Below are positions 27,493-35,495 of a stretch of 64,000 nucleotides of DNA, in pieces. Where the stretch lies: positions 551,914-615,913 of the forward strand of contig BNCN01000005.1 of the NCBI GenBank assembly GCA_014656495.1, given 5' to 3'. The stretch is from Comamonas sp. KCTC 72670. Its GTDB lineage: Bacteria; Myxococcota; Myxococcia; Myxococcales; Myxococcaceae. Made by a program: the position numbers and the translations under genes. The notes beneath the pieces were generated by a model, which was given only the letters and a program-made list of their open reading frames with translations, made no database searches and was not told where the DNA came from. Position 1 is the first letter of the stretch. Each line of letters opens with the position of its first letter.

Positions 27493-29157
27493 TCAGGGGC
27501 GCTGCTGCGCCAGCATCCAGGCGAACACCTTGGGCTCCTTGTAGATGCGGTCCCAGATGGAGTGATTGCCATCATGGAGGAGGGTGAAGAGCAGGGGATT
27601 CACCGGCCCCGCGCCCGTGCTGTCGGTGTTCGTCTGCCCCGGAGTCCACTCCCACTTCCCGGTGCCGGGCCGGAAGAGCGCCGTCGCCGTGATCGCCGGA
27701 GAGGGATAGGTCTCCATGACGGTGCCGGTGCCTCCCAGAATCTGGCCGAAGTGCGTGAACCAGGCGGCGGTCGCCGTGTAGAAGATGTCGTTGTCGAGCA
27801 GGCCATGTGAGGCCCAGACGGGCAGGTTCGCCTGGACAATCGGCAGGGCATCGGCGGCGGTCGCGCCGTAGCCGCCGGTGCACACCGGGATGGCGGCGGC
27901 GAGCTTCGAGGGGAATCGCGACGCATAGTTGAACGTCCCCGCTCCGCCCATGCTGAGGCCCGTCAGGTAGACGCGCTTCCTGTCTGTCTCGAGCGTCGAC
28001 AGGATGTGCTCGAAGAATGGGTCCAGGTGGTGCTGGACCTCATAGGCGCTCCAGAACCCCGACGTGTCAGTTTGCGGAGCGACCAGGATGAAGGGGTAGT
28101 CCTTCCCCTCCTGGTCGATGTACGCGAGCGGCCCGTTCCAGCGCACCCGCTTCAACTGGTTGACGCCGCCATCTCCCTGCTCGCCCATGCCATGGAGGAA
28201 GAAGACGACGGGCCAGTTCTCGCCTGCCTCGTAGCCGGGAGGCAGGTACAGGACATAGCCGTATCCACCCGGCGTCGACGTGGATTTGTAGATTTCCTGC
28301 ACGGTGCCACGGCCCGTGGGCGCGGGCGTGACGTGGACCTGCGTCCTGTCGCTGGCGGTGGCGCCGTCGTCGTCCGTCGCCGTCAGTTCGAACTCGTAGA
28401 GTCCCTGTACCAGCCCGGAGGCCGTCGCGGAGAGCGTCGTGGCGCCGGTCAGCGTCGCGGTGTTGGGGCCGGCGACCTGCGTCCATTGCCGCGCCACGAT
28501 GGTGCCGTCGCTGTCCGTCGCCGTTCCCGCCAGGGTGACGGTGTTCGTGGGCAGCACCACCGTCTGGTCCGCTCCCGCGGAGACCGTGGGGGGGAGGTTG
28601 GCGGGCGGTTCACCCGTCACGGGGGCGCCGTAGATGACGACCTCGTTCATGCCCGCGTAGCGGGTCCTCGACAGGTGGATGTACCGCGTGCGCTGGGTGA
28701 CGGGCACCCGCCACCAGGCCTGCCACCGGGTCAGGGTGATGCTCGTCATCGGCGTCCACGCGCCCGGCTCGCCCACCGCGAAGGAGACGACCCCGGAGTC
28801 GAAGGTGTCGAAGACCGCGATGTCCGTGATGTCGTGCGGCACGCCCAGGTCGATGATGAGACCCATGGGGTACGCCGCGTCGTCGAAGATGACGTCGCCC
28901 CAGGTCGTGAGGGGATTGGAGCCCGTCCCCGCACGCGGGTCTCCGACGAGCGCCTGCTCATCGAAGAGGTTCATGTATGGGCCCGCGACCGGACGGATGC
29001 CGTCGGGCTGCACCATGGACGCGGTGATGGTCAGCTGGGTGCTGGTGACCAGCGGCATCGCCGTGTCGGCCAGGGGGCCTTCGAGCTCGGGGCTGCCGCA
29101 ACCGGACAGCAGCGCCAGGGCAAGGGTCGCTTTTGTGGTGCTGTTACGAATTTGCAT
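27493..29157 (-). CDS. Secreted lipoprotein: N-terminal module, PKD-like domain, esterase/depolymerase domain
   Basis: About 554 residues with signal sequence and lipobox LLSGC. Residues about 30-190 look like a discoidin-like carbohydrate-binding sandwich (YMNLFDEQALVGDPRAG, TRYIHLSRTRYAGMNEVVIYG). Residues about 195-285 are a PKD/K319-like domain (PPTVSAGADQTVVLPTNTVTL). The last about 270 residues are an alpha/beta hydrolase with VVFFLHGMGEQGDGG, nucleophile GLSMGG (Ser402) and a late DGNHSIWD His. This resembles secreted PHB-depolymerase / carbohydrate-esterase enzymes. ATG 29157 is chosen to give a proper signal peptide. Confidence 0.85.
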   Translation of the reverse strand: MQIRNSTTKATLALALLSGCGSPELEGPLADTAMPLVTSTQLTITASMVQPDGIRPVAGPYMNLFDEQALVGDPRAGTGSNPLTTWGDVIFDDAAYPMGLIIDLGVPHDITDIAVFDTFDSGVVSFAVGEPGAWTPMTSITLTRWQAWWRVPVTQRTRYIHLSRTRYAGMNEVVIYGAPVTGEPPANLPPTVSAGADQTVVLPTNTVTLAGTATDSDGTIVARQWTQVAGPNTATLTGATTLSATASGLVQGLYEFELTATDDDGATASDRTQVHVTPAPTGRGTVQEIYKSTSTPGGYGYVLYLPPGYEAGENWPVVFFLHGMGEQGDGGVNQLKRVRWNGPLAYIDQEGKDYPFILVAPQTDTSGFWSAYEVQHHLDPFFEHILSTLETDRKRVYLTGLSMGGAGTFNYASRFPSKLAAAIPVCTGGYGATAADALPIVQANLPVWASHGLLDNDIFYTATAAWFTHFGQILGGTGTVMETYPSPAITATALFRPGTGKWEWTPGQTNTDSTGAGPVNPLLFTLLHDGNHSIWDRIYKEPKVFAWMLAQQRP

Positions 29158-29435
29158 GGGAATCCCAATGGCAAGTGAGGAACCCGCCATTGGAACAATG
29201 ACAGTGTCGCCGGGGAAGTCTTTGTTTGCATGGGTGGCTTGGATTGTGAGTCGTGGGCTCGACCCCGCACCTTGGGGGGAGCTGCCCTCCCCAATTCACG
29301 ACATGCCCTTGCCGCACAGGTAAGGCCCCCTGGGGCCGTGCGGGCCAGATGAGGGGCATCCCTTAGGGGCGCTGGTATGGAAAGGAGGCCCCCGCCAGAA
29401 TCGCCAGTCTCCTTTCGGACGAAAGCTCCAATCAC

Positions 29436-30437
29436 ATGCGAACGATACGCCTCGGTGCCGCGCTGCTCATGTTGGCTGCTTGTGATTCCAAGACGCCGGA
29501 CCCCACGCCGGACGACACGCCCGGCCTTCACCGGGTGACGCGCGTGGAGGCCGCGCGAGGCGTCCAGTTGGAGGTGCTCGACTTCGGCGGTGAAGGCCCG
29601 GCCTTGGTGTTCCTCGCGGGCATGGGCAGCACCGCGCATGTCTACGACGAGCTGGCCCCCGAGTTCCGCGCCACCCACCACGTCTACGCGCTCACTCGCA
29701 GGGGGTTCGGCTCTTCGGACTGGCCCGGGACAGGCTACGACACCGCCACCCTGGGCGGGGATGTCGTGAAGGTGCTCGATGGACTGCGCCTCTCGAAGGC
29801 GTCCTTCGTGGGCCACTCCCTCGCGGGGGACGAGCTGACGTGGCTCGCGCTCCATCACCCCGCGCGCGTGGACGCGCTCGTGTACCTGGATGCGACGGAC
29901 AGCCGGGGAAGGATCGCCGCGTTCCTCGAAGGCTCGCCGCTGCCGCCGCTGCCGTTCTCCGTGCTCGACGGCCTCCCCTCCCGCCAGGCCGTGGCGGAGC
30001 AACTGGCGCGAGACCTGGGGGGCGTCCTGCCCGCGCACGAGCTCGAACAGTCCTACGTGTTCGACGCCACCACGGGGGCCTATGCGGGGGAGCGCCGTCA
30101 TGCTGGCGCGACGGAGCAATGCGTCCGGGGTTCCGCCGTCCAGGACCTCACGCGCGTGCCGGGGCCCGTGTTGTCCCTGCACGATGGGCAGGGCTTCACC
30201 GGTTGGGTGGAGGCGCTCGCCGCGAGCGAGGCGCTGCCCACGGACTTCCGGCAGCGGCTGCGTGACTTCCTGCCCACCATCCGCCAACACGAAGCGGAAC
30301 AAGACGCCGCGCTCCAGCGCCACCCAGGCTGGCGGCATCTCTACCTGGAGCGCGCGGGCCACTACATCTGGCTCACGAACCGCGCCGACGTGGTGGCTCG
30401 GATGCGCGAGTTCTTCGCCAACACCGCCGCGCCATGA
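29436..30437 (+). CDS. Alpha/beta hydrolase lipoprotein
   Basis: A 333-residue alpha/beta hydrolase. N-terminal signal and lipobox-like LLMLAAC predict an envelope lipoprotein. Core motifs are VFLAGMGSTA (oxyanion region), GHSLAG with Ser128, and RAGHYIWL with the catalytic His. Substrate not deducible. It faces the secreted esterase gene divergently across a 278-bp gap (29158-29435) that includes AT-rich sequence but no operator I can name. Confidence 0.85.
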   Translation: MRTIRLGAALLMLAACDSKTPDPTPDDTPGLHRVTRVEAARGVQLEVLDFGGEGPALVFLAGMGSTAHVYDELAPEFRATHHVYALTRRGFGSSDWPGTGYDTATLGGDVVKVLDGLRLSKASFVGHSLAGDELTWLALHHPARVDALVYLDATDSRGRIAAFLEGSPLPPLPFSVLDGLPSRQAVAEQLARDLGGVLPAHELEQSYVFDATTGAYAGERRHAGATEQCVRGSAVQDLTRVPGPVLSLHDGQGFTGWVEALAASEALPTDFRQRLRDFLPTIRQHEAEQDAALQRHPGWRHLYLERAGHYIWLTNRADVVARMREFFANTAAP

Positions 30438-30446
30438 AGCGGCCGG

Positions 30447-30471
30447 CTGCCCGTGCGACACGCCCGGGCAG
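30447..30471. terminator. Bidirectional hairpin between hydrolase and rpsD paralogue
   Basis: A 7-bp perfect stem CTGCCCG/CGGGCAG with an inner GCG/CGC pair sits between the converging hydrolase and S4 genes. It may stop transcripts from both sides, although no U-run follows. Confidence 0.4.
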
Positions 30472-30484
30472 ACCCAGGCGCGGC

Positions 30485-31117
30485 TTAGCTGCGCTGCGCG
30501 TAGTACTCGACGATGAATGGCTCGTTCACGTCGACGGGAATCTCCTCGCGCTCGGGCAGGCGCAGGTAGCGCAGGCCCTCGCCGTTCCCCAGCACCTGCA
30601 CGTAGCCGGGCACGGGCCGTGACTTCATGCGGTTGAAGGACTCCTGCACCACGGCGAGCTTCAGGTGCGCCGCGTGGTACCGGACCTCGCTGCCGGGCTT
30701 CAGGCGGAAGCTGGGGATGTCCGTGGCCTTGCCGTCCACCAGGAAGTAGCCGTGGCGCACGAACTGGCGCGCCTGCCGGATGCTCGTGGCCAGGCCCGCG
30801 CGCAGCACCATCGCGTCCAGCCGGCTCTCCAGCAGTTGGAGCAGCACCGTCCCGGTGTTGCCCGGCGCACGCAGTGCTTCCAGGAAGGCCGCGCGGCACT
30901 GCTTCTCCAGCAGGCCGTAGTACAGCTTCAGCTTCTGCTTCTCGCGCAGCCGGCGGGCGAAGTCGCTCACGCTCGTGCGCGCGGTGGCGCCGTGCTGACC
31001 CGGGGGATAGGGCCGGCGCAACACCGGATCCTTGTCAGGGTCCTTCGCGCTGATGCGCGAAAGCGGAATCCCCAGCCGACGACACATCTTCCCCCGCGGT
31101 CCCAAGTCGCGTGCCAC
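30485..31117 (-). CDS. rpsD: 30S ribosomal protein S4, non-zinc (C-minus) paralogue
   Basis: A 210-residue full S4 with N-terminal helical region and the S4 RNA-binding domain ([30 protein letters not shown]). Zinc-bearing S4 proteins have four N-terminal Cys; here the segment [17 protein letters not shown] holds only one, so the zinc site is absent. The gene stands alone rather than in the alpha operon with S11/S13/rpoA. GTG start at 31117 has a GGAGG site about 8 bp upstream. It is preceded by a Fur-type operator (see 31164-31183), so it may be a metal-starvation replacement for a zinc S4 encoded elsewhere. Confidence 0.95.
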   Translation of the reverse strand: MARDLGPRGKMCRRLGIPLSRISAKDPDKDPVLRRPYPPGQHGATARTSVSDFARRLREKQKLKLYYGLLEKQCRAAFLEALRAPGNTGTVLLQLLESRLDAMVLRAGLATSIRQARQFVRHGYFLVDGKATDIPSFRLKPGSEVRYHAAHLKLAVVQESFNRMKSRPVPGYVQVLGNGEGLRYLRLPEREEIPVDVNEPFIVEYYAQRS

Positions 31118-31163
31118 GTCGTATCCCTCCGACCCTCTCCCGGCGTGAATGACGGGATGAATT

Positions 31164-31183
31164 TGATAATCAGTATCAATTTC
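31164..31183 (-). promoter_or_regulatory. Fur-family operator upstream of the S4 paralogue
   Basis: The sequence TGATAAT-C-AGTATCA (31164-31178) matches the 7-1-7 Fur consensus TGATAATnATTATCA at 13 of 14 arm positions. On the coding strand the 19 bases at 31165-31183 match the E. coli consensus GATAATGATAATCATTATC at 15 of 19. It lies 47-66 bp before the rpsD start, in an AT-rich island in this GC-rich genome. Whether Fur, Zur or another family member binds cannot be read from sequence. Confidence 0.8.
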
Positions 31184-31282
31184 AATACCTTCGATTCAGG
31201 TGCACCGTCAAGCCCTGAATCTCAGGTGGGGTGGGGAGGTGAGACGCTGCGGGCCCTCAGCCCGCGGCGCCCGGGGCCTCGC

Positions 31283-32710
31283 TCAAGCGCGGCGTGGCGC
31301 CGTCTCCCGGAAGACGGCGCCCGCGAGCACCGCGACGACGGTGACGCCGGCGTAGGCGACGAGTCCAGCGGACACCATGGCGAACAGGGAGGTGAGGCCC
31401 GCGTCGAGCCGCGCCGCGACGAACCACCCGGCGCCCGCGCTGATGACGAGGCGTGAGGTGCCCGCCAGGAAGGGCCACAGCACCCGGCCCGCGCCTTGCG
31501 CGGCGAACGCGAGCACGAAGCCCAGGCCCAGGAACCCGTAGAACGGCGCCACGATGCGCAGGTAGTCCAGTCCCGGCGCCACGACGGCCGGCTCGCGGCT
31601 GAAGGCATGCAGCCAGACCTCCGGCGCCAGGGACGCGGCGAGCCCGATGAGCGCCGCCGCCGCGAAGCCCAGGCCTCCGCCCAGCCACGCGATGCGCCGG
31701 GCGCGCTCGTGCTGTCCCGCCCCCACGTTGGTGCCCACCAGCGTCAACACGGCGGTGCCCAGACCGAAGAGGACGGGGATGATGAGGTAGTCCAGGCGGG
31801 AGGCCATGCCATACCCGGCCAGCGCCTCCACGCCGAACATGCCCACGACGCCCGTGATGACCATCACCATCACGTTGGGTTGCAGCGTGCTCACCGCCGT
31901 CAGCAGCCCCACGCGCAGGATGTCGCGGAGCAGGCGCGCCTCCACCGGACCTCGCACAAGGCGAATGGCGGCCCTTCCGGAGGCCATGTACCGCAGCAGC
32001 CAGAGCGTCGCGCCCACGTAGAACAGGGACATCGCCAGCCCCGCGCCCGCGAGCCCCATGGCGGGCACCGGGCCGAAGCCGAAGATGACCGCCGGTGTGA
32101 CGACGAGGAACACGGCGGCGCCCACCAGGGTCATCAGCGCCGGGACGCGCACGTCACCCGCGCCGCGCAGCGCCGCCGCGAGCAGGTTCACGAGCCAGAA
32201 GGGAATCGAGCCCAGGAACACGTAATTGGAATACTGGAGCGCGGCGTCCAGCGCTCCGGCCTCGCCGCCCAGCGCCCGGTACAGGGCGGGGCCCGTCCAC
32301 CACGCGAGGATGCTGAAGAAGAGGCCGATGCCCACCGCCAGCACCACGGCATGCCAGACGAGTGCGTTCGCGTCGTCTTGACGGTTCGCGCCCAGGGCGC
32401 GCGCCACCGCGGAGGCCACGCCGCTGCCAATGCCTCCATTGGACATCATCGTCATCAACATCACGACGGGGAAGACCAGGGAGACGCCCGCGAGCGCGTC
32501 CGTGCCCAGGAAGCTCGCGTACCAGTTCTCCGCCACGCCCACCAAGGACTGGGCAATCAGCACCAGCGTGGTGGGCACGGCCAGGTGGAGCAAGGGCTTC
32601 AGGAGGGGCCCTCGCAACATGGCTTCTTGAAGGGCGGTGCGTCCGGCGGGCGCGGGGCTGGGCGCTGCATCCAGACGTGGGGCTGCGTCGCTGCTCGCTG
32701 CGTCACCCAT
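31283..32710 (-). CDS. MATE family efflux transporter
   Basis: A 475-residue integral membrane protein with the two MATE repeats and about twelve helices (first repeat near ALAGVSLVFPVVMLMTMMSN, second near EALAGYGMASRLDYLIIPVL). MATE proteins export cationic compounds with Na+ or H+. It begins 12 bp after the SDR gene on the same strand, so the two form an operon that a TetR-type operator controls. Substrate unknown. Confidence 0.92.
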   Translation of the reverse strand: MGDAASSDAAPRLDAAPSPAPAGRTALQEAMLRGPLLKPLLHLAVPTTLVLIAQSLVGVAENWYASFLGTDALAGVSLVFPVVMLMTMMSNGGIGSGVASAVARALGANRQDDANALVWHAVVLAVGIGLFFSILAWWTGPALYRALGGEAGALDAALQYSNYVFLGSIPFWLVNLLAAALRGAGDVRVPALMTLVGAAVFLVVTPAVIFGFGPVPAMGLAGAGLAMSLFYVGATLWLLRYMASGRAAIRLVRGPVEARLLRDILRVGLLTAVSTLQPNVMVMVITGVVGMFGVEALAGYGMASRLDYLIIPVLFGLGTAVLTLVGTNVGAGQHERARRIAWLGGGLGFAAAALIGLAASLAPEVWLHAFSREPAVVAPGLDYLRIVAPFYGFLGLGFVLAFAAQGAGRVLWPFLAGTSRLVISAGAGWFVAARLDAGLTSLFAMVSAGLVAYAGVTVVAVLAGAVFRETAPRRA

Positions 32711-32721
32711 GGGATGTCACC

Positions 32722-33423
32722 TCACGCGCCCAGCGCGCCCAGATAGCCACCGGCGGATAGACCTTGTTTGACCATGCGGCTCACCTCATCGGCCAGCACT
32801 TCCTCCTCGCCGGCTTCCAGCGCCTCCAACGTGAGACGCACCACGTCTGTAGGACTCGCCTTGGGCGCGGTGACCTCCTTCGCCATGTCTGTGTCCATGA
32901 ACCCGACGTGCAACGCGACCACCTGGGTCTTCTGTCCGCGCAGCTCCTGACGCAAGCCATTGGTCATCGCCCAGGCGGCGGCCTTGGAGGCGCTGTAGGT
33001 CGAGGTGCCCGGGAAGGCATGCCAGCTCAGCACCGACAGCACGTTGATGATGGCCCCTCCGCCATGGCGCGCCAGGATGGGGGCGAAGGCGCGGCTCGTC
33101 GCGAGCGGCCCCAGGTAGTTGGTCTCCAGCTCGTTGCGGGCATGCGTGAGCACGTCCTCGTGGGTCAGGCTCGCGGGCTGGCTGATGCCCGCGTTGTTGA
33201 TGAGCAGCGTCACGTCACCCGCCTCCCGCACCACGGCCTCGAGCTGCTCGGGGCGTGTCACGTCGAGGCGGACCGGAACGATGCCCGGCACCGTGCTGGG
33301 GCCCGGCTCGCGGGCCGCCGCGTAGACCTTGCTCGCGCCTCGTTCGAGCAGGCCCTTCGCGAAGGCGAGCCCGAGGCCGCGATTGGCTCCGGTGACCAAG
33401 GCCACTGCGTTCTTGAGATACAT
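32722..33423 (-). CDS. SDR family oxidoreductase
   Basis: A 233-residue short-chain dehydrogenase: TGANRGLG nucleotide motif at residues 12-19, LINNAGIS at about 81-88, and YSASKAAAWA with catalytic Tyr and Lys at about 142-146. Acting on unknown NAD(P)-linked alcohol or ketone. First gene of the SDR-MATE operon. A palindrome at 33441-33454, 18 bp before its start, matches the one in front of the TetR gene. Confidence 0.92.
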   Translation of the reverse strand: MYLKNAVALVTGANRGLGLAFAKGLLERGASKVYAAAREPGPSTVPGIVPVRLDVTRPEQLEAVVREAGDVTLLINNAGISQPASLTHEDVLTHARNELETNYLGPLATSRAFAPILARHGGGAIINVLSVLSWHAFPGTSTYSASKAAAWAMTNGLRQELRGQKTQVVALHVGFMDTDMAKEVTAPKASPTDVVRLTLEALEAGEEEVLADEVSRMVKQGLSAGGYLGALGA

Positions 33424-33440
33424 GGTGCGGCTCCTGATTT

Positions 33441-33454
33441 ATGACGCTTGTCAT
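33441..33454. promoter_or_regulatory. TetR-type operator before the SDR-MATE operon
   Basis: ATGACGCTTGTCAT has perfect outer arms ATGAC/GTCAT. It shares the pattern ATGAYGCTYRTCAT with the site at 34076-34089. Its position 18-31 bp before the SDR start is where a repressor would block the promoter. Confidence 0.6.
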
Positions 33455-33499
33455 ATTTTGCGGCGCGAGGCCGCGGTGAAGAGACCTGCCACTGAGTCC

Positions 33500-34075
33500 T
33501 CAGCGGCGCTTGTTGCTCACGGCGAGTTTCGCGGCGGTCCGGAAGGACTGCGCCAGCTTGGAGTCATTGACCGCGCGGGAAATCAGCAGCGCGCCCACCA
33601 TGGTGCTGAGCGCGGCCAGCGCCTGCTCCTGGCGTTGCGCGGCGGTGCCTGGGGGGAGCTGGCCTTCGAGCAGCTCCAGCATCCGCCGGACCTGCCCGGT
33701 GGTGACCGACCGGACCTCGCCGGACTGGCGCCGCGTCTCCGAGCCGAGCGCGGCGAGCGAGCAGCCCCGCTCCGGATGCTTCGCGTGCGCGTCGGACAGA
33801 TAGGTGTCGAGCAGGGCCTCCAGCCCTTCCGAAGCGGGGGCCTTGCGGATGGCCTCCTGGAGCGAGTGCATCGACTCCGCGGCGGCGGCTTCCAGCGCTT
33901 CGGCGAGCAGCGCCTCCCGGGAGGGGAAGTGGGCATAGAAGCCGCCGTGTGTGAGCCCGGCGTCCTTCATGATGTCCGCCACGCTGACGCCCTGGTAGCC
34001 CTCCTGGCGAATCGCACGGGCCGCGCTCCGGAGGATGCGCTCGTGGGTCTGCTCTTTCTTGGAGGTGCCCGTCAT
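33500..34075 (-). CDS. TetR family transcriptional regulator
   Basis: A 191-residue regulator with the N-terminal TetR helix-turn-helix (RILRSAARAIRQEGYQGVSV, then MKDAGLTHGGFYAHFPSRE) and a helical ligand domain. The last helices follow the TetR_C pattern seen in regulators of SDR or efflux genes. It lies upstream of, and in the same direction as, the SDR-MATE operon. Two near-identical palindromes suggest repression of itself and of that operon. The ligand is unknown. Confidence 0.92.
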   Translation of the reverse strand: MTGTSKKEQTHERILRSAARAIRQEGYQGVSVADIMKDAGLTHGGFYAHFPSREALLAEALEAAAAESMHSLQEAIRKAPASEGLEALLDTYLSDAHAKHPERGCSLAALGSETRRQSGEVRSVTTGQVRRMLELLEGQLPPGTAAQRQEQALAALSTMVGALLISRAVNDSKLAQSFRTAAKLAVSNKRR

Positions 34076-34089
34076 ATGATGCTCATCAT
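34076..34089. promoter_or_regulatory. TetR-type operator at the TetR gene start
   Basis: ATGATGCTCATCAT is a palindrome with perfect 6-bp arms ATGATG/CATCAT around CT, abutting the TetR start codon. It likely mediates autoregulation and shares its motif with 33441-33454. Confidence 0.65.
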
Positions 34090-34152
34090 AAAAACGGACC
34101 GCCGGATGTCAACGAAGAGTGCGGCGGCCCTCCGGGGAGGGCCCGCCCCCGC

Positions 34153-35208
34153 TCACGGATGGATGGCGACCTTGAAGACCCCCTCACGGCGCTCGCCGAA
34201 GAGGGCGTAGGCCTCCTGGATGTCGTCGAGCTTGAAGCGGTGGGTGATGAGGGGTGACAGGTCCACCCGCTTCCTCCGGACCACCTCCATGAGGCGGCGC
34301 ATGCGCTCCTTGCCTCCCGGACAGAGGGTGGTGACGATGCGGTGGTCTCCCAGCCCCGCGGAGAAGGCGTCGTAGGGCAACTGGAGCTTGCCGGAGTACA
34401 CGCCCAGGCTGGACAGCGTGCCCGCGGGCCGCAGGCAGCGCAGCGCGCTCTCGAAGGTCTGCTGGGTGCCCAGGGCCTCGATGGCCACGTCGGCGCCGCC
34501 GCCCGTCAACCGCTTCACCTCGGCGACCACGTCCTGCTGCCGGTAGTCGAGCACCACGTCCACGCCCATCCGCCGCGCCATCTTCAGCCGCCCCTCATCA
34601 CCATCCACGCCCACCACGAGCGAGGCTCCCATCAGCCGCGCGCCAATGGAGGCGCACAGGCCAATGGGCCCCTGGGCGAAGACGACCACGGCATCGCCCA
34701 TGCGCACGCCGCCCGACTCCGCGCCGCTGAAGCCCGTGGAGGCGATGTCCGCGAGCAGGAGCACCTGTTCGTCCGTGAGCTCGTCGGGGATGGGCGCGAG
34801 GTTGGCCTGGGCCGCTGGAATCCGGATGTACTCCGCCTGGGCACCATCCTGGGTGTTGCCCATCCTCCAGCCGCCGAGTGCCTCATAGCCCTCGCCATGG
34901 CCACACTGCGACAGGTGTCCCGCCAGGCACGCCCTGCATTGACCACAGGGCGTGATGGCGCCCACGAGCACGCGCTGCCCGGGCTGGTAGCCCGTCACGC
35001 CGGGCCCGAGCTCCTCGATGACGCCCGCCGGCTCATGCCCGATGACGAGCCCTTCTCGCACCGGGTACTCGCCACGGACGATGTGGAGGTCCGTTCCGCA
35101 GACCGTCGTCAGGGTCATCCGGATGACGGCCTCGCCCGGGCCCGCGTGAGGGCGCTCGACCTCTTCGATGCCGAAGCGATTCACGCCACGAAAGACATTG
35201 GCTCGCAT
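34153..35208 (-). CDS. Zinc-dependent alcohol dehydrogenase
   Basis: A 351-residue medium-chain dehydrogenase. The catalytic zinc Cys is in TVCGTDLH (residue about 37) with [12 protein letters not shown] supplying His and Glu. The structural-zinc loop is [15 protein letters not shown], four Cys present. The coenzyme site [21 protein letters not shown] has a non-standard GxGxxG. It resembles the NADP-linked isopropanol/secondary-alcohol dehydrogenase branch. It shares the strand with the TetR gene but starts from its own promoter in the 287-bp gap before ppsA. Confidence 0.92.
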   Translation of the reverse strand: MRANVFRGVNRFGIEEVERPHAGPGEAVIRMTLTTVCGTDLHIVRGEYPVREGLVIGHEPAGVIEELGPGVTGYQPGQRVLVGAITPCGQCRACLAGHLSQCGHGEGYEALGGWRMGNTQDGAQAEYIRIPAAQANLAPIPDELTDEQVLLLADIASTGFSGAESGGVRMGDAVVVFAQGPIGLCASIGARLMGASLVVGVDGDEGRLKMARRMGVDVVLDYRQQDVVAEVKRLTGGGADVAIEALGTQQTFESALRCLRPAGTLSSLGVYSGKLQLPYDAFSAGLGDHRIVTTLCPGGKERMRRLMEVVRRKRVDLSPLITHRFKLDDIQEAYALFGERREGVFKVAIHP

Positions 35209-35495
35209 GTGCTCCTCCTGGGCAGGTGTGCGCTGCTGGATTCAACGTTCAGCACGGCACCCGCCTGCGTCACCCGCCACATGAGGGCGCGCCTGGGGCC
35301 CGGTGCTGCCAGCGCTTCATGCGCTCGTGGCGCCGCAGCGGTGGAGGCCGGTGGCTCGGGCGCGCATCGAGCGACACGGTGGCTGGCGCTGCTCCGCGCA
35401 CGCCGCATCCTCTTCTTGTGGGCCAGGGCCCGTTCCTGGGAGGACGGGCCGGGGCCGTTCGCGCCTGCCGGCGCCTGCTTCATGGAGCCCCTGTC

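Noticed and set aside
34153..35208. The alcohol dehydrogenase as a further target of the TetR palindromes
   Set aside because: Both palindromes lie outside its promoter region at 35209-35495, where I see no matching motif.
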